Source: Muribaculaceae bacterium
Lineage (GTDB): Bacteria > Bacteroidota > Bacteroidia > Bacteroidales > Muribaculaceae
Assembly: GCA_016292745.1 (NCBI GenBank)
Contig: JAEDFO010000001.1
Location: 137,774-201,773, forward strand
Length of the DNA: 64,000 nt
Reading direction: 5' to 3'
Part shown: positions 10,218-20,962 of the stretch, in pieces
How positions within the stretch are numbered: the stretch's first letter is position 1
Layout of the letters: each line of letters begins with the position of its first letter
The notes under the pieces: generated by a model
What the model was told of the DNA's origin: nothing
Databases searched by the model: none
What the model saw: only the letters and a program-made list of their open reading frames with translations
Translations under genes and position numbers: made by a program

Positions 10218-10984
10218 TTCAATCTATTTATATTAAACACCGGACCATCTTTACATACACACACATTCCCTTTATCAGCTGTATCCTCCACACAACACAG
10301 ACAGGCTCCTAAGCCGCAAGCCATTACATTTTCGAGACTTACTTCGCAAGTGATGCCTCTATCACGTGCAATTGCTGCCACACCTTTCATCATAGGAAGG
10401 GGGCCACAACATGATATATGGGATATTTCCGACGATTCAAGAATTGAATTCTTTGTTATCAAGCCTTTCTCTCCCATCGAGCCGTCATCGGTCGAAACAT
10501 ACACTTTAGCAACTTTTCGGAACTCGTCGAGCAGCAACAAATCATTTTTGGTTTTTGCTGCAAGCAAAAAAGCTATATTAAATCCTTCCGCTCTAAGAAA
10601 TTTGCCAAAATAAAGCAATGGCGCAACACCTACACCACCGCCAACGAGCAAAGTCAAACGCTCCTTGTCAGTAGGGCGGGAATAGCCATTGCCCAACGGC
10701 AACATAAGGTTGACAACAGAGTTCACCGGCAGATTGATTAAATGGCGTGTACCCTCACCAGCATTTCTAATCAAAAGCCACAACAATCCGCCATCAACAT
10801 TACACACCGATATCGGCCGACGCAAGAAAGTTGACTTAGAATCAGGCACTTCAATTTCAACGAACTGGCCACCATCAAGCTGCGGCATTGTGCCATAAAC
10901 AACACATAACTTCAGAAGCCCATAATTGCTGTTGATGCGCACATTCTCAACAACACGGAAATCCAACAGACATTTTTTCATCAT
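10211..10984 (-). CDS. pyrK: Dihydroorotate dehydrogenase electron-transfer subunit
   Basis: FAD and [2Fe-2S] protein that links PyrD to NAD+. The ferredoxin-reductase-like fold shows the FAD-binding [10 protein letters not shown] near residue 55, the nucleotide-binding [14 protein letters not shown] near 115, and a C-terminal cysteine cluster ([11 protein letters not shown] followed by [10 protein letters not shown]) that supplies the iron-sulfur ligands. Its 257 residues are standard. Two ATGs sit side by side (MMKK); the outer one is used here. It is the first gene of a pyrK-pyrD operon. No exact TAnnTTTG was found upstream. Confidence 0.96.
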   Translation of the reverse strand: MMKKCLLDFRVVENVRINSNYGLLKLCVVYGTMPQLDGGQFVEIEVPDSKSTFLRRPISVCNVDGGLLWLLIRNAGEGTRHLINLPVNSVVNLMLPLGNGYSRPTDKERLTLLVGGGVGVAPLLYFGKFLRAEGFNIAFLLAAKTKNDLLLLDEFRKVAKVYVSTDDGSMGEKGLITKNSILESSEISHISCCGPLPMMKGVAAIARDRGITCEVSLENVMACGLGACLCCVEDTADKGNVCVCKDGPVFNINRLKW

Positions 10985-11073
10985 ATTGCGTTCTGATTAT
11001 TCGAAAGAAAGTAATATTAAGAAATTCTACTATCACAATGGCGTTTTAGACATGTGATAATCCAATTTTTTTG

Positions 11074-11081
11074 TAAATTTG
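11074..11081 (+). promoter_or_regulatory. -7 element of prfA-pyrF
   Basis: TAAATTTG, 29 bp before the ATG at 11111. It lies downstream of the in-frame ATG at 11054 and so excludes that longer start. Confidence 0.65.
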
Positions 11082-11110
11082 CAAAAACTTATTCGACTAT
11101 ACAAATTTTT

Positions 11111-12220
11111 ATGTCCGATTCAGAACTACTACACCGATTAGAAGGTATCGATGCCAGATTTCAAGAAGTATCAACACTAATTACCGACCCCGACGTAATA
11201 GCCGACATGAAGCGCTACGTCAAGCTCAGCAAGGAATACAAGGACTTGGAAAGGCTTGTTGCAACCACAAACCGATACCGTAAAATGCTCAAGGATATCG
11301 ACGATGCCAAAGAAGTGCTCGAGACTGAATCTGACGAAGAACTACGCGAACTTGCAAAAGAAGATATTGAGGCCAATACATCAAAATTGGCGGAAACTGA
11401 AGAGGAAATCAAATTGTTGCTTATTCCTGAAGATCCCGAAGACGACAGAAATGCCGTTGTCGAAATACGCGGAGGCACAGGAGGTGATGAAGCTGCAATA
11501 TTTGCCGGCGACCTTTTCAGAATGTACACCAAATATTGCGAGATGAAAGGATGGCACACTGAAGTGTCGAGTTTCAGCGAAGGAGCTTCAGGCGGTTACA
11601 AGGAAATAATATTCACTGTAACAGGTGAAAAAGTTTACGGCACTCTTAAATACGAATCGGGGGTGCATCGAGTGCAGCGCGTTCCGGCTACTGAGACCCA
11701 GGGACGAGTGCACACTTCAGCCGCATCGGTAGCAGTTTTGCCAGAAGCAGAACCTTTCGATGTGGAAATCAATGAAGGTGAAATTAAATGGGATACTTTC
11801 CGTAGCGGCGGTGCCGGTGGACAGAACGTAAACAAGGTTGAGTCGGGTGTCCGCTTGCGTTATATGTGGAAAAACCCTAACACTGGTGTCACCGAAGAGA
11901 TACTTATTGAGTGTACCGAAACCCGCGACCAGCCAAAGAACAAGGAACGCGCACTGTCGCGACTTAGAACATTCATCTACGACAAAGAACACCAGAAGTA
12001 TATCGATGATATAGCATCGAGAAGAAAAACCATGGTATCGACTGGCGACCGCTCGGCTAAAATCCGCACTTACAACTATCCACAGGGCCGAATCACCGAT
12101 CACCGCATCAATTATACTATTTACAACCTGTCAGCATTCATGGATGGTGACATACAAGACTGTATCGACCATCTGATTGTTGCCGAAAATGCCGAAAAAC
12201 TTAAAGAAAGCGAATTATAA
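11111..12220 (+). CDS. prfA: Peptide chain release factor 1
   Basis: Class I release factor that reads UAA and UAG and triggers peptide release. The codon-recognition PAT motif is in [20 protein letters not shown] near residue 193, which separates it from RF2 (SPF). The catalytic GGQ is in [15 protein letters not shown] near residue 237. With the ATG at 11111 the protein is 369 residues (E. coli RF1 is 360). An in-frame ATG at 11054 lies upstream of the promoter and is rejected. pyrF starts one base after the stop, so both are in one transcript, a pairing usual in Bacteroidales. Confidence 0.97.
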   Translation: MSDSELLHRLEGIDARFQEVSTLITDPDVIADMKRYVKLSKEYKDLERLVATTNRYRKMLKDIDDAKEVLETESDEELRELAKEDIEANTSKLAETEEEIKLLLIPEDPEDDRNAVVEIRGGTGGDEAAIFAGDLFRMYTKYCEMKGWHTEVSSFSEGASGGYKEIIFTVTGEKVYGTLKYESGVHRVQRVPATETQGRVHTSAASVAVLPEAEPFDVEINEGEIKWDTFRSGGAGGQNVNKVESGVRLRYMWKNPNTGVTEEILIECTETRDQPKNKERALSRLRTFIYDKEHQKYIDDIASRRKTMVSTGDRSAKIRTYNYPQGRITDHRINYTIYNLSAFMDGDIQDCIDHLIVAENAEKLKESEL

Positions 12221-12221
12221 T

Positions 12222-13043
12222 ATGGACAAGAAATCATTGGTAAGCCAAATCAAGGCCAAACGTTCATTTTTGTGTGTCGGGCTCGACCCCGACTGCAGCA
12301 AGATGCCCGAATCGCTCAAAGGCAACCTGCTTGAATTCAACAAACGGATAATCGATGCCACAGCACAATATGCAGTGGCATTCAAGCCCAATTTGGCATT
12401 CTACGAATGTCTGGGCGTTGGAGGATACAAGGCATTCGAGGATACTGTTAAATACATCAAGGAAAAATATCCCGAAATTTTCATAATTGCCGACGCCAAG
12501 CGTGGCGATATAGGCAACACATCGAAAATGTATGCCAAAAGTTTCTTTGAGACACTCGATATCGATGCTGTTACCGTAGCTCCATACATGGGCGAAGACA
12601 GCGTCACTCCATTCCTTTCATATGAAGGCAAATGGGTAGTCCTCCTTTGCCTCACATCAAACAAAGGCTCGCACGACTTCCAGTTGACAACCGACCCTGA
12701 AGGCACACGTCTGTTCGAGAAAGTGCTTATTCGCTCGAAGCTGTGGGGCAATGAGGACAACATGATGTACGTCGTAGGTGCTACCCAAGGTAAATTGTTT
12801 GAGGACATCCGTAAAATCGCACCCGACAACTTCCTGCTGGTTCCCGGAGTAGGCGCACAAGGTGGAAGCCTTGAAGAGGTGGCAAAATATGGTATGAACT
12901 CTGATTGCGGATTGCTCGTAAATTCATCGCGAGGAATTATCCATGCATCGAATGCCGACGATTTCGATACAGTTGCAGCAACTAAAGCCAAAGAACTGCA
13001 ACTTCAAATGGAAAAACTTCTTATTGAGCATAATATTCTTTAA
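12222..13043 (+). CDS. pyrF: Orotidine 5'-phosphate decarboxylase (long, type 2 form)
   Basis: Decarboxylates OMP to UMP, the last step of de novo UMP synthesis. At 273 residues it belongs to the longer PyrF class rather than the 230-residue E. coli type. The catalytic DAKRGDI motif is near residue 87. The N-terminal [14 protein letters not shown] and the C-terminal [11 protein letters not shown] and LLVNSSRGI phosphate-binding segments are present. The frame opens at 12177 inside prfA, but the ATG at 12222, one base after the prfA stop, gives the normal N-terminus [20 protein letters not shown]. With pyrK-pyrD just upstream on the other strand, three pyrimidine genes cluster here. Confidence 0.96.
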   Translation: MDKKSLVSQIKAKRSFLCVGLDPDCSKMPESLKGNLLEFNKRIIDATAQYAVAFKPNLAFYECLGVGGYKAFEDTVKYIKEKYPEIFIIADAKRGDIGNTSKMYAKSFFETLDIDAVTVAPYMGEDSVTPFLSYEGKWVVLLCLTSNKGSHDFQLTTDPEGTRLFEKVLIRSKLWGNEDNMMYVVGATQGKLFEDIRKIAPDNFLLVPGVGAQGGSLEEVAKYGMNSDCGLLVNSSRGIIHASNADDFDTVAATKAKELQLQMEKLLIEHNIL

Positions 13044-13045
13044 TA

Positions 13046-13076
13046 TTTGTGATTGAAGAACTTTTTTATAAATTTG
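13046..13076 (+). promoter_or_regulatory. pgk promoter
   Basis: TTTG (13046-13049), 19 bp, TAAATTTG (13069-13076): an exact two-element Bacteroidota promoter 43 bp before the pgk ATG. The -33 box begins just after the pyrF stop. Confidence 0.8.
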
Positions 13077-13119
13077 TAGTCAAAACAGAATTATTATCAA
13101 CTCTTTAAATAACAATAAC

Positions 13120-14373
13120 ATGCAAACAATTGATAACTTCAATTTTGCCGGAAAGAAAGCGATAGTACGTGTCGATTTCAATGTTCCGTTGGATGAAAAT
13201 GGTAAAATCACCGACGATACCCGTATCCGCGGTGCACTCCCAACATTAAAAAAGATTCTTGCCGATGGCGGTAGCCTTATTGTCATGTCGCACATGGGCA
13301 AGCCGAAAGGCAAAGTAAATGCAAAATTCTCTCTTGCCCAGATTAAGGACGCAGTTGCAGCTGCTCTTGGTGTAGCCGTTGAGTTTGCGCCTGACTGTGC
13401 AAAGGCAGCCGACAAAGCTGCAGCCTTGAAGCCCGGTGAAGTCCTCTTGCTCGAAAACCTCCGTTTCTACCCAGAAGAAGAAGGCAAGCCAGTTGGCATT
13501 GAGAAAGACGACCCTGCATACGATGCAGCCAAGAAGGAAATGAAAGCTCGTCAGAAAGAATTTGCAAAGACACTTGCAAGCTATGCTGACTGCTACGTTA
13601 ACGATGCATTCGGTACTGCCCACCGCAAACACGCTTCTACAGCAGTAATCGCCGATTATTTCGATGCTGACAACAAGATGCTTGGCTACCTTATGGAAAA
13701 AGAAGTAAAGGCAGTTGACAATGTACTCAGCGACATTAAGCGTCCGTTCACTGCTATTATGGGTGGTTCTAAGGTTTCTACCAAAATCGGTATTATCGAA
13801 AACCTTATGGACAAGGTCGACAACCTGATTCTTTGCGGTGGCATGACTTACACATTTGCAAAGGCTCAAGGCGGTAATGTAGGTTGCTCAATCTGCGAAA
13901 ACGACAAGCTCGACCTCGCTCTCGATATCATAAAGAAAGCTCAGGAAAAAGGTGTTAACTTGGTTCTTGGCACCGACTGCGTGGCCGCCGATGCATTCAG
14001 CAACGACGCAAACACCCAGGTCGTTCCTGCCAACAACATCCCTGAAGGTTGGGAAGGTCTCGACGCTGGTCCAGAGACTCGAAAGCTCTTTGCCGAAGCA
14101 ATCAAGGGCGCAAAGACTATCCTCTGGAACGGTCCTGCAGGCGTATTTGAATTCGACAACTTTACAGCTGGCTCTCGTGCCATTGCCGATGCAATTGTTG
14201 AAGCTACAGCCAACGGCGCATTCTCACTTGTAGGTGGTGGTGACTCTGTAGCTTGTGTTAACAAATTCGGTGTGGCCGACAAGGTATCATACGTTTCGAC
14301 TGGTGGTGGTGCGCTCCTCGAGGCTATCGAAGGCAAAGTGCTTCCAGGCATTGCAGCCATTAAGGGTGAATAA
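13120..14373 (+). CDS. pgk: Phosphoglycerate kinase
   Basis: Glycolytic enzyme that transfers phosphate from 1,3-bisphosphoglycerate to ADP. Visible: the N-terminal signature [14 protein letters not shown] near residue 17, substrate-binding [10 protein letters not shown] near 57, [15 protein letters not shown] near 112, [14 protein letters not shown] near 160, the hinge [12 protein letters not shown] near 212 and the nucleotide-binding [13 protein letters not shown] near 371. Its 417 residues are typical. It is monocistronic, with an exact promoter and a terminator 19 bp downstream, as expected for a highly expressed central-metabolism gene. Confidence 0.98.
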   Translation: MQTIDNFNFAGKKAIVRVDFNVPLDENGKITDDTRIRGALPTLKKILADGGSLIVMSHMGKPKGKVNAKFSLAQIKDAVAAALGVAVEFAPDCAKAADKAAALKPGEVLLLENLRFYPEEEGKPVGIEKDDPAYDAAKKEMKARQKEFAKTLASYADCYVNDAFGTAHRKHASTAVIADYFDADNKMLGYLMEKEVKAVDNVLSDIKRPFTAIMGGSKVSTKIGIIENLMDKVDNLILCGGMTYTFAKAQGGNVGCSICENDKLDLALDIIKKAQEKGVNLVLGTDCVAADAFSNDANTQVVPANNIPEGWEGLDAGPETRKLFAEAIKGAKTILWNGPAGVFEFDNFTAGSRAIADAIVEATANGAFSLVGGGDSVACVNKFGVADKVSYVSTGGGALLEAIEGKVLPGIAAIKGE

Positions 14374-14391
14374 TCACATTAACTTAATATT

Positions 14392-14423
14392 AAGGCTGGA
14401 GATTCACTTCTTCAGCCTTTTTA
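14392..14423 (+). terminator. pgk terminator
   Basis: AAGGCTG (14392-14398) pairs with CAGCCTT (14413-14419), followed by a T-run (TTTTTATATTTAT). Confidence 0.85.
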
Positions 14424-14467
14424 TATTTATTATATGTCGTAAATATATTTCGATTCAAAAAAATTGT

Positions 14468-14475
14468 TATATTTG
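14468..14475 (+). promoter_or_regulatory. -7 element of mutA-mutB
   Basis: TATATTTG matches TAnnTTTG. It implies a leader of about 105-110 nt before the mutA ATG and abuts a perfect hairpin. Confidence 0.6.
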
Positions 14476-14493
14476 CACGGCTAAAAAGCCGTG
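14476..14493 (+). promoter_or_regulatory. Perfect hairpin at the mutA-mutB transcription start
   Basis: CACGGCT, AAAA, AGCCGTG: a 7-bp perfect inverted repeat beginning on the base after the -7 element. It would be an operator covering the start site or the 5' end of the mRNA. No T-run follows. Confidence 0.55.
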
Positions 14494-14588
14494 AAGCACT
14501 TTAATAATACCAAATGAAATTACCTTATTATCGTGTTGGCACAAAACCGAACATTACATAAGTTACAATAAATTTATTTACACAAGTT

Positions 14589-16445
14589 ATGGCACAAGAA
14601 AAAGAAAAACTGTTCGACCAATTCCCGCCCATTTCAAAAGAGGAATGGAAGGCGAAAGTTGAAGCCGACTTGAAAGGCGCAGATTTTCAGAAAAAATTGG
14701 TTTGGCGGACTAATGAAGGTTTTAATGTCCAGCCAATGTATATGGCCGATGATATTAAAGACTTGAAAACCACCGATTCATTACCAGGTGAATTCCCCTA
14801 CGTTCGTGGCACAAAGACAAACAACGATTGGCACACTCGCCAAGAAATTTGTGCAGAAGATTTAGCTGCTGCTAATGAGAAAGCCAAAGAAGTTCTCAAC
14901 AAAGGTGTTGACTCGCTCGGCTTCCATCTTCATAAAGCACTGAACGCCGACGAAATCGCCGTTCTCCTTAACGAAATTTACCTCGATGCTGTTGAAGTGA
15001 ATTTCGTTTGTTGTCCTTCTACATCTGTTGAAACAGCTAAGGCATTGGTTGAATATCTCACCAAGAACAACTGTCTCGACAAATTCAACGGCTCATTGAA
15101 CTTCAATCCTTTCAAGCGTCTGCTCAACAAGGGTGTTGATTTCGAAGCTTGCCCGGTTGAAACCGCAAAGCAATTGATTGAAATCGTTGCTCCTGTAAAG
15201 AACATTCGTGTTATCGCCGTTGATTCATATCTCCTCAATAATGCCGGCGCTTATATCTACCAGGAACTTGGCTGCGCACTGGCATGGGGTAACCAATGGT
15301 TGGAAATGCTCACCGATGCTGGTGTTGATGTTGATACTGCTGCTCGTCAGATTAAGTTCAATATGGGCGTTTCCAGCAACTACTTCATGGAAATCGCTAA
15401 ATTCAGAGCTGCTCGTATGCTTTGGGCTCAGATTGTAAAGAAATACGAACCAAAATGCGACTGCTCATGCAAAATGCGTATCCACGCCAATACTACAGAA
15501 TACAACCAAACTGTATACGATGCATACGTAAACCTGCTTCGCTCTACAACCGAATCAATGTCGGCTGTAATCGGTGGTGTTGATTCCATGACAACAACCC
15601 CATTCGACAAGGCTTACAAAACTCCTGACGATTTCTCAGAACGTCTTGCTCGCAATCAGCAGGCACTGCTTCGCGAAGAGTCACACCTCAACAAGGTTGT
15701 TGACCCCGCAGGTGGTTCTTACTACGTTGAAACCCTTACTGTAGCAATCGCAGAACAGGCTTGGAAGACTTTCCTCGAAATCGAAGACAAGGGTGGCTTC
15801 TACGCCGAACTCAAAGCCGGCAAGATTCAAGAAGCAGTCAACGCTTCAAACGAAAAGCGTCATGCCGACGTTTCGCGTCGCAAGGAAATCCTCCTTGGCA
15901 CTAACCAATATCCTAACATCAACGAATTCGCTGCCGAAAAGGTAACTGAGAACAACTGCAAATCTTGCTGCTGCTCGGCCAACGCTGAAAATGCAGTTAC
16001 AAAACTTAACTACAACCGCGCCGCCTCTGATTTCGAAGCTCTTCGCCTTGAAACCGAAAAATCAGGCAAACGTCCGAAAGTGTTCATGCTCACTATCGGC
16101 AACCTGGCTATGCGTTTGGCTCGCTCACAATTCTCTGGTAACTTCTTCGGATGCGCAGGATATCAGATTATCGACAACAACGGGTTCAAGACAGTGGAAG
16201 AAGGTGTTAATGCTGCATTCGAGCAGAATGCCGATGTAATCGTTCTCTGCTCAAGCGACGATGAATATGCAACATACGCACCTGAAGCATTCAAACTCAT
16301 CAACGGCAAGGCCGAATTTGTTGTTGCCGGAGCGCCTGCTTGCACCGAAGCTCTCCAAGCTGAAGGCATCACAGAGTTTATCCACGTAAGAAGCAACGTC
16401 CTCGACACACTCAAGGCGTTCAATGCAAAACTTTTAAACAAATAA
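14589..16445 (+). CDS. mutA: Methylmalonyl-CoA mutase small (non-catalytic) subunit
   Basis: Smaller partner in the heterodimeric mutase of the succinate-propionate pathway. Its 618 residues comprise a TIM-barrel-like domain (about 1-450) and a C-terminal flavodoxin-like domain (about 490-618) that lacks the cobalamin-binding DxHxxG motif, as expected for MutA. Unusual is a set of cysteines: C290, C292 and C294 (CDCSC) and C457, C460, C461 and C462 in the linker (CKSCCC). mutB starts 4 bp after the stop. The leader begins with a perfect hairpin. Codon use looks like that of a highly expressed gene. Confidence 0.96.
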   Translation: MAQEKEKLFDQFPPISKEEWKAKVEADLKGADFQKKLVWRTNEGFNVQPMYMADDIKDLKTTDSLPGEFPYVRGTKTNNDWHTRQEICAEDLAAANEKAKEVLNKGVDSLGFHLHKALNADEIAVLLNEIYLDAVEVNFVCCPSTSVETAKALVEYLTKNNCLDKFNGSLNFNPFKRLLNKGVDFEACPVETAKQLIEIVAPVKNIRVIAVDSYLLNNAGAYIYQELGCALAWGNQWLEMLTDAGVDVDTAARQIKFNMGVSSNYFMEIAKFRAARMLWAQIVKKYEPKCDCSCKMRIHANTTEYNQTVYDAYVNLLRSTTESMSAVIGGVDSMTTTPFDKAYKTPDDFSERLARNQQALLREESHLNKVVDPAGGSYYVETLTVAIAEQAWKTFLEIEDKGGFYAELKAGKIQEAVNASNEKRHADVSRRKEILLGTNQYPNINEFAAEKVTENNCKSCCCSANAENAVTKLNYNRAASDFEALRLETEKSGKRPKVFMLTIGNLAMRLARSQFSGNFFGCAGYQIIDNNGFKTVEEGVNAAFEQNADVIVLCSSDDEYATYAPEAFKLINGKAEFVVAGAPACTEALQAEGITEFIHVRSNVLDTLKAFNAKLLNK

Positions 16446-16449
16446 TGAG

Positions 16450-18585
16450 ATGAAACCCAATTTTAAAGATATAAATATTACTGCTGACGCGTTCAACGTA
16501 AAACACGCAGCAATCGAAGAGGGTGAATTGTGGAAAACTCCAGAACTCATACCTGTTAAGCCAATTTATACTAAAAGCGACCTCGAAGGTCTGGAGCACC
16601 TCAATTATGTAGCTGGTCTGCCTCCGTTCCTCCGTGGCCCTTATAGTGGCATGTATGCCATCCGTCCTTGGACCATTCGTCAGTATGCCGGTTTCTCAAC
16701 TGCAGCAGAATCGAATGCTTTCTATCGCAGAAATCTTGCATCAGGACAGAAAGGTCTGTCAGTGGCATTCGACTTGGCTACACACCGCGGCTATGATGCT
16801 GACCATCCACGCGTGGTTGGCGACGTAGGTAAAGCTGGCGTTTCTATCTGCTCGCTCGAAGACATGAAGGTTCTGTTCGATGGCATTCCGTTGAACAAGA
16901 TGTCGGTGTCGATGACAATGAACGGTGCAGTTCTTCCTGTGCTCGCATTCTACATCAATGCAGGTCTTGAACAAGGCGCAAAGCTCGAGGAAATGGCTGG
17001 TACTATCCAGAACGACATCCTTAAGGAATTCATGGTGCGCAACACATACATTTACCCACCGGAGTTCTCAATGAAGATTATAGCCGACATCTTCGAATAT
17101 ACTTCGCAGAATATGCCTAAGTTTAACTCAATCTCAATTTCAGGCTATCACATGCAGGAAGCCGGTGCAACTGCCGACATCGAATTGGCATACACCCTCT
17201 CCGATGGTCTCGAATATCTGAGAGCTGGTGTAAACGCAGGCATGGATATCGACTCGTTCGCTCCACGTCTGTCGTTCTTCTGGGCTATAGGCATGAACTT
17301 CTTCATGGAAATAGCAAAGATGCGTGCAGCTCGTATGCTTTGGGCCAAGATTGTTAAGCAATTCAATCCTAAGAACCCGAAGTCGCTTGCTCTGCGTACT
17401 CACTGCCAGACATCAGGATGGTCACTTACTGAACAAGACCCATTCAACAACGTTGGTCGTACTTGTATCGAGGCCATGGGCGCCGCTCTGGGCCACACCC
17501 AGTCGCTCCACACCAATGCACTTGACGAAGCTATTGCTCTTCCTACCGACTTCTCGGCACGTATTGCACGTAATACCCAGATTTACATCCAGGAAGAAAC
17601 ATACATCTGCAAGGAAATCGACCCATGGGCCGGTTCTTACTATGTAGAAGCTCTTACCAACGAAATTGCACAACGCGCCTGGGAACACATCCAGGAAATT
17701 GAGAAACTCGGCGGCATGGCAAAAGCTATCGAAACCGGTATTCCGAAGATGCGTATTGAAGAGGCATCGGCCCGTACTCAGGCTCGCATTGACTCTGGCG
17801 CTCAGACTATCGTTGGTATCAACAAATATCGTCTCGACCACGAAGACCCAATCGATATTCTCGAAGTCGACAACACAGAAGTTCGCAAATCGCAGGTTGA
17901 ACGTCTCGAAGACCTCAAGGCTCACCGCGACAACGAACAAGTTAAGAAGGATCTCGAAGCAATCACTGAATGTGTTCGCACAAAGAAGGGCAACCTCCTG
18001 GCTCTCGCAGTAACCGCTGCTGGCCACCGCGCTACTCTTGGCGAAATATCCGATGCTTGCGAGGCCGTTGTTGGTAGATATAAAGCAGTAATCAGAACTA
18101 TTTCAGGCGTGTACTCAGCAGAAACTAAGAACGATGCCGACTTTATCAAGGCTCGTAAAATGACAGAAGAATTCGCAAAACGCGAAGGTCGTCAACCTCG
18201 TATCATGATTGCCAAGATGGGACAGGACGGTCACGACCGCGGTGCCAAGGTTGTAGCTACAGGCTATGCCGACTGTGGTTTCGACGTCGATATGGGTCCT
18301 CTCTTCCAGACTCCGGCAGAGGCTGCCCGTCAGGCCGTAGAAAACGACGTTCACATTCTCGGTGTATCTTCGTTGGCTGCAGGTCATAAGACCCTCATCC
18401 CTCAGGTTATCGACGAGCTAAAGAAACTTGGCCGTGAGGACATTATCGTAACTGCCGGTGGCGTTATCCCAGTTCAGGACTACGACTTCCTCTACAAAGC
18501 TGGCGTAGCTGCCATCTTCGGTCCAGGTACACGTATCCCCTACTCTGCTATCAAGATGATGGAGATTCTCAACAGCGCTGAATAA
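16450..18585 (+). CDS. mutB: Methylmalonyl-CoA mutase large (catalytic) subunit
   Basis: Adenosylcobalamin enzyme that interconverts succinyl-CoA and methylmalonyl-CoA. In Bacteroidales it runs towards propionate. Its 711 residues include the substrate-binding barrel ([20 protein letters not shown] near residue 62 and [16 protein letters not shown] near 317) and the C-terminal B12 domain with DGHDRG at 593-598, where His595 is the lower cobalt ligand. [11 protein letters not shown] follows. No epimerase or MeaB-type chaperone gene is adjacent. It is co-transcribed with mutA and followed by a strong terminator. Confidence 0.98.
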   Translation: MKPNFKDINITADAFNVKHAAIEEGELWKTPELIPVKPIYTKSDLEGLEHLNYVAGLPPFLRGPYSGMYAIRPWTIRQYAGFSTAAESNAFYRRNLASGQKGLSVAFDLATHRGYDADHPRVVGDVGKAGVSICSLEDMKVLFDGIPLNKMSVSMTMNGAVLPVLAFYINAGLEQGAKLEEMAGTIQNDILKEFMVRNTYIYPPEFSMKIIADIFEYTSQNMPKFNSISISGYHMQEAGATADIELAYTLSDGLEYLRAGVNAGMDIDSFAPRLSFFWAIGMNFFMEIAKMRAARMLWAKIVKQFNPKNPKSLALRTHCQTSGWSLTEQDPFNNVGRTCIEAMGAALGHTQSLHTNALDEAIALPTDFSARIARNTQIYIQEETYICKEIDPWAGSYYVEALTNEIAQRAWEHIQEIEKLGGMAKAIETGIPKMRIEEASARTQARIDSGAQTIVGINKYRLDHEDPIDILEVDNTEVRKSQVERLEDLKAHRDNEQVKKDLEAITECVRTKKGNLLALAVTAAGHRATLGEISDACEAVVGRYKAVIRTISGVYSAETKNDADFIKARKMTEEFAKREGRQPRIMIAKMGQDGHDRGAKVVATGYADCGFDVDMGPLFQTPAEAARQAVENDVHILGVSSLAAGHKTLIPQVIDELKKLGREDIIVTAGGVIPVQDYDFLYKAGVAAIFGPGTRIPYSAIKMMEILNSAE

Positions 18586-18609
18586 CATATTTGTTCAGCA
18601 CTTATATAT

Positions 18610-18640
18610 AGCGAGCGGTATTATAGCCGCTCGCTTTTTT
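18610..18640 (+). terminator. mutA-mutB terminator
   Basis: Nine-base perfect stem (AGCGAGCGG at 18610-18618, CCGCTCGCT at 18627-18635) followed by seven T residues overlapping the stem end. Confidence 0.92.
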
Positions 18641-18657
18641 TATATCAAATAATTCAG

Positions 18658-18665
18658 TAATTTTG
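18658..18665 (+). promoter_or_regulatory. -7 element of dnaG
   Basis: TAATTTTG, 21 bp before the ATG at 18687. It overlaps the alternative in-frame TTG at 18663, making that start unlikely. Confidence 0.6.
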
Positions 18666-18686
18666 TCAGAACTAAAATCGTTGCCA

Positions 18687-20858
18687 ATGATTGACAAAGC
18701 CACAGTTGACCAGATTCTTGACGCCGCCGATATCGTCGACGTGGTATCCGACTTTGTCAACCTTAAACGACGCGGGGCTAACTATGTTGGCCTATGCCCA
18801 TTCCATAACGACAAGACTCCATCGTTCTACGTTTCAAAATCCAAAGGTATTTGTAAATGCTTCAGTTGCGGCAAAGGCGGCAGCGCTGTAAACTTTATAA
18901 TGGAGCACGAACAAATGTCGTACTACGAAGCACTTAAATATCTTGCCAACAAATACCATATCGAAGTTAAGGAACGTGAGCTAACCGACGAAGAACGTGA
19001 AGCACAAACTGAACGCGAGTCGATGCTTAATGCAAATGATTTTGCATTGAAGCATTTCTCAAAAAATCTTCTTGAAACTACTGAAGGCCAAGAGATTGGT
19101 CTCTCATATTTCCGCGAACGTGGTGTGTCGGACAAATCAATAAAGGACTATTACTTAGGCTATTCGCTCGAAAGCAAGGACGCACTTTATAGGGCAGCCA
19201 CCGAGGCTGGTATAAGCGACAAGATGCTGTTTGAAACCGGGTTGTGTTCGAAAAGCAACTATGGAGCTGGCGGATACGACAGGTTCAAGGGGAGAGTAAT
19301 GTTTCCCGTACACAACATTGCCGGCAAGGTAATAGCATTCGGAGGTCGTACACTTAAGCACGATCCTGCAAAATACGTAAACTCGCCCGAATCGCTGATT
19401 TATAAAAAAAGCAATGAGCTATATGGCCTTTTTCAAGCTAAGCAAGCAATTGTAAAAGCCAAGAAGTGCTTCCTCGTAGAAGGATACATGGATGTAATTT
19501 CCATGCATCAATCGGGAATCGAAAATGTTGTTGCATCGTCAGGAACATCACTAACTGATGGACAAATTCGATTGCTGCACCGATTCACCGGCGACGTGAC
19601 AATTCTATACGACGGCGATGCTGCCGGCATCAAGGCAGCACTTCGAGGAATAGATATGCTACTTGCCGAAGGCATCAATATAAAAGTGCTTTTGCTTCCG
19701 CCTGGAGAAGACCCTGACAGTTTTGCAAAAAGCCACACGTCATCGGAAGTGCTGAAATACATCAGCGACAACGAAGAGGATTTCATAAAATTCAAAACCC
19801 GAATACTGCTTGAAGGAGCGGCCAACGACCCCATTAAAAAATCGGAGGTAATCAGCGACATCGTTAAGTCGATTGCTGTTATTCCCTCGCAAATTACTCA
19901 AGCAATCTATGTAAAGCAGTGCAGCCAAATGCTCGATATCGACGAACGCATCATTGCCAAAGAGATTGCAAAAGCAATGAACGAAAACGCTAAGCGAGCA
20001 TTACAGCAAAAAGAGCAGCAACAACGCCAAGCAGAGAAAGAAAGATACAGCGACAATCCGCCCATTACTGTTAATGAAAACTCTACCCCATCCTCCGAAC
20101 AGATTGTTCAAGAGAATCTAAAAAAATCGGGGCTTCAGAAATACGAAAGCGAAGTCATAAGGCTTATCGTTCGCTACGGAATGCTGTCGTTTTGCAGTGC
20201 AGTTAACGACACAAACATTTCAAGCGACATAACTGTAGTTGAATACATCAACTCAGAGATTAATCGCGATGTCATTGAATTTACCAACTCCAACTATCTT
20301 CACTTATACAAGATAGCGGTAGAAAATGTAGTGAACTTCAAGAATTCAATTCTCGAAAAAGAGAATGAATTTGAGGCCGAGCGTCAAAGGCTTCATGAAG
20401 ATGGGATTGATGAAATACGCAAGTCGGCTGTAAATATCGATGACATCCGCACTCAAGAGCAGATGCTCGATGCCAAAGTGAACGAAATCATTGAAGGAAA
20501 ACGATTGGAGTACCGAATGGGTTATCTTTCTAGCATACTTTGTTCACACGAAGATAATTCTGTGCGAGCCATTGCCAACGATATGATTAGCGAACGTTAC
20601 CAAATAAGCAAGATTTACAAGAAAAACGGTGAAGTCGTTCCTGAGTATGCCCGAATTAAGGAACTAATTCCGTTGGCAATAAACAATTGGAAAAACGGTA
20701 TTATCACCGAAGAAATCCATAAAATAAACGAACATCTAAAGACTGTTACCGACATCGACGAGATGAAACAGCTTTTAGAGCAGTTGCAAACACTGAACAC
20801 CTACAAACTTCAATTTGCCACAGTGTTGGGCGACCGTGTAATACTACCTAAAAACTAA
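18687..20858 (+). CDS. dnaG: DNA primase
   Basis: Makes RNA primers at the replication fork. The CHC2 zinc finger is visible as CPFHNDKTPSFYVS and CKCFSCGKGG near residues 33-60. The TOPRIM catalytic core carries VEGYMDVISMHQSG near 262 and LYDGDAAGIKAALRG near 302. The C-terminal part, from about 430, is charged and helical and would bind the DnaB helicase. The ATG at 18687 gives 723 residues and the normal N-terminus MIDKATVDQILDAADIVDVV. A TTG at 18663 is in frame but lies inside the -7 element. Confidence 0.97.
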   Translation: MIDKATVDQILDAADIVDVVSDFVNLKRRGANYVGLCPFHNDKTPSFYVSKSKGICKCFSCGKGGSAVNFIMEHEQMSYYEALKYLANKYHIEVKERELTDEEREAQTERESMLNANDFALKHFSKNLLETTEGQEIGLSYFRERGVSDKSIKDYYLGYSLESKDALYRAATEAGISDKMLFETGLCSKSNYGAGGYDRFKGRVMFPVHNIAGKVIAFGGRTLKHDPAKYVNSPESLIYKKSNELYGLFQAKQAIVKAKKCFLVEGYMDVISMHQSGIENVVASSGTSLTDGQIRLLHRFTGDVTILYDGDAAGIKAALRGIDMLLAEGINIKVLLLPPGEDPDSFAKSHTSSEVLKYISDNEEDFIKFKTRILLEGAANDPIKKSEVISDIVKSIAVIPSQITQAIYVKQCSQMLDIDERIIAKEIAKAMNENAKRALQQKEQQQRQAEKERYSDNPPITVNENSTPSSEQIVQENLKKSGLQKYESEVIRLIVRYGMLSFCSAVNDTNISSDITVVEYINSEINRDVIEFTNSNYLHLYKIAVENVVNFKNSILEKENEFEAERQRLHEDGIDEIRKSAVNIDDIRTQEQMLDAKVNEIIEGKRLEYRMGYLSSILCSHEDNSVRAIANDMISERYQISKIYKKNGEVVPEYARIKELIPLAINNWKNGIITEEIHKINEHLKTVTDIDEMKQLLEQLQTLNTYKLQFATVLGDRVILPKN

Positions 20859-20894
20859 TATTCCTTAACCGGATATTTATTGCAGATTATTTAC

Positions 20895-20902
20895 TATTTT
20901 TG
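20895..20902 (+). promoter_or_regulatory. -7 element of the LysM/binding-protein gene
   Basis: TATTTTTG matches TAnnTTTG, 60 bp before the ATG at 20963. No -33 box at normal spacing. Confidence 0.5.
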
Positions 20903-20962
20903 TAAAGTCGACCAAAATGGTATCGGCGGCACAATCGAATTCAACTAAACAGACATATTGCA

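Noticed and set aside
14476-14588. Cobalamin riboswitch before mutA
   Set aside because: The leader is about 110 nt, too short, and shows none of the conserved B12-box core; only a small hairpin.
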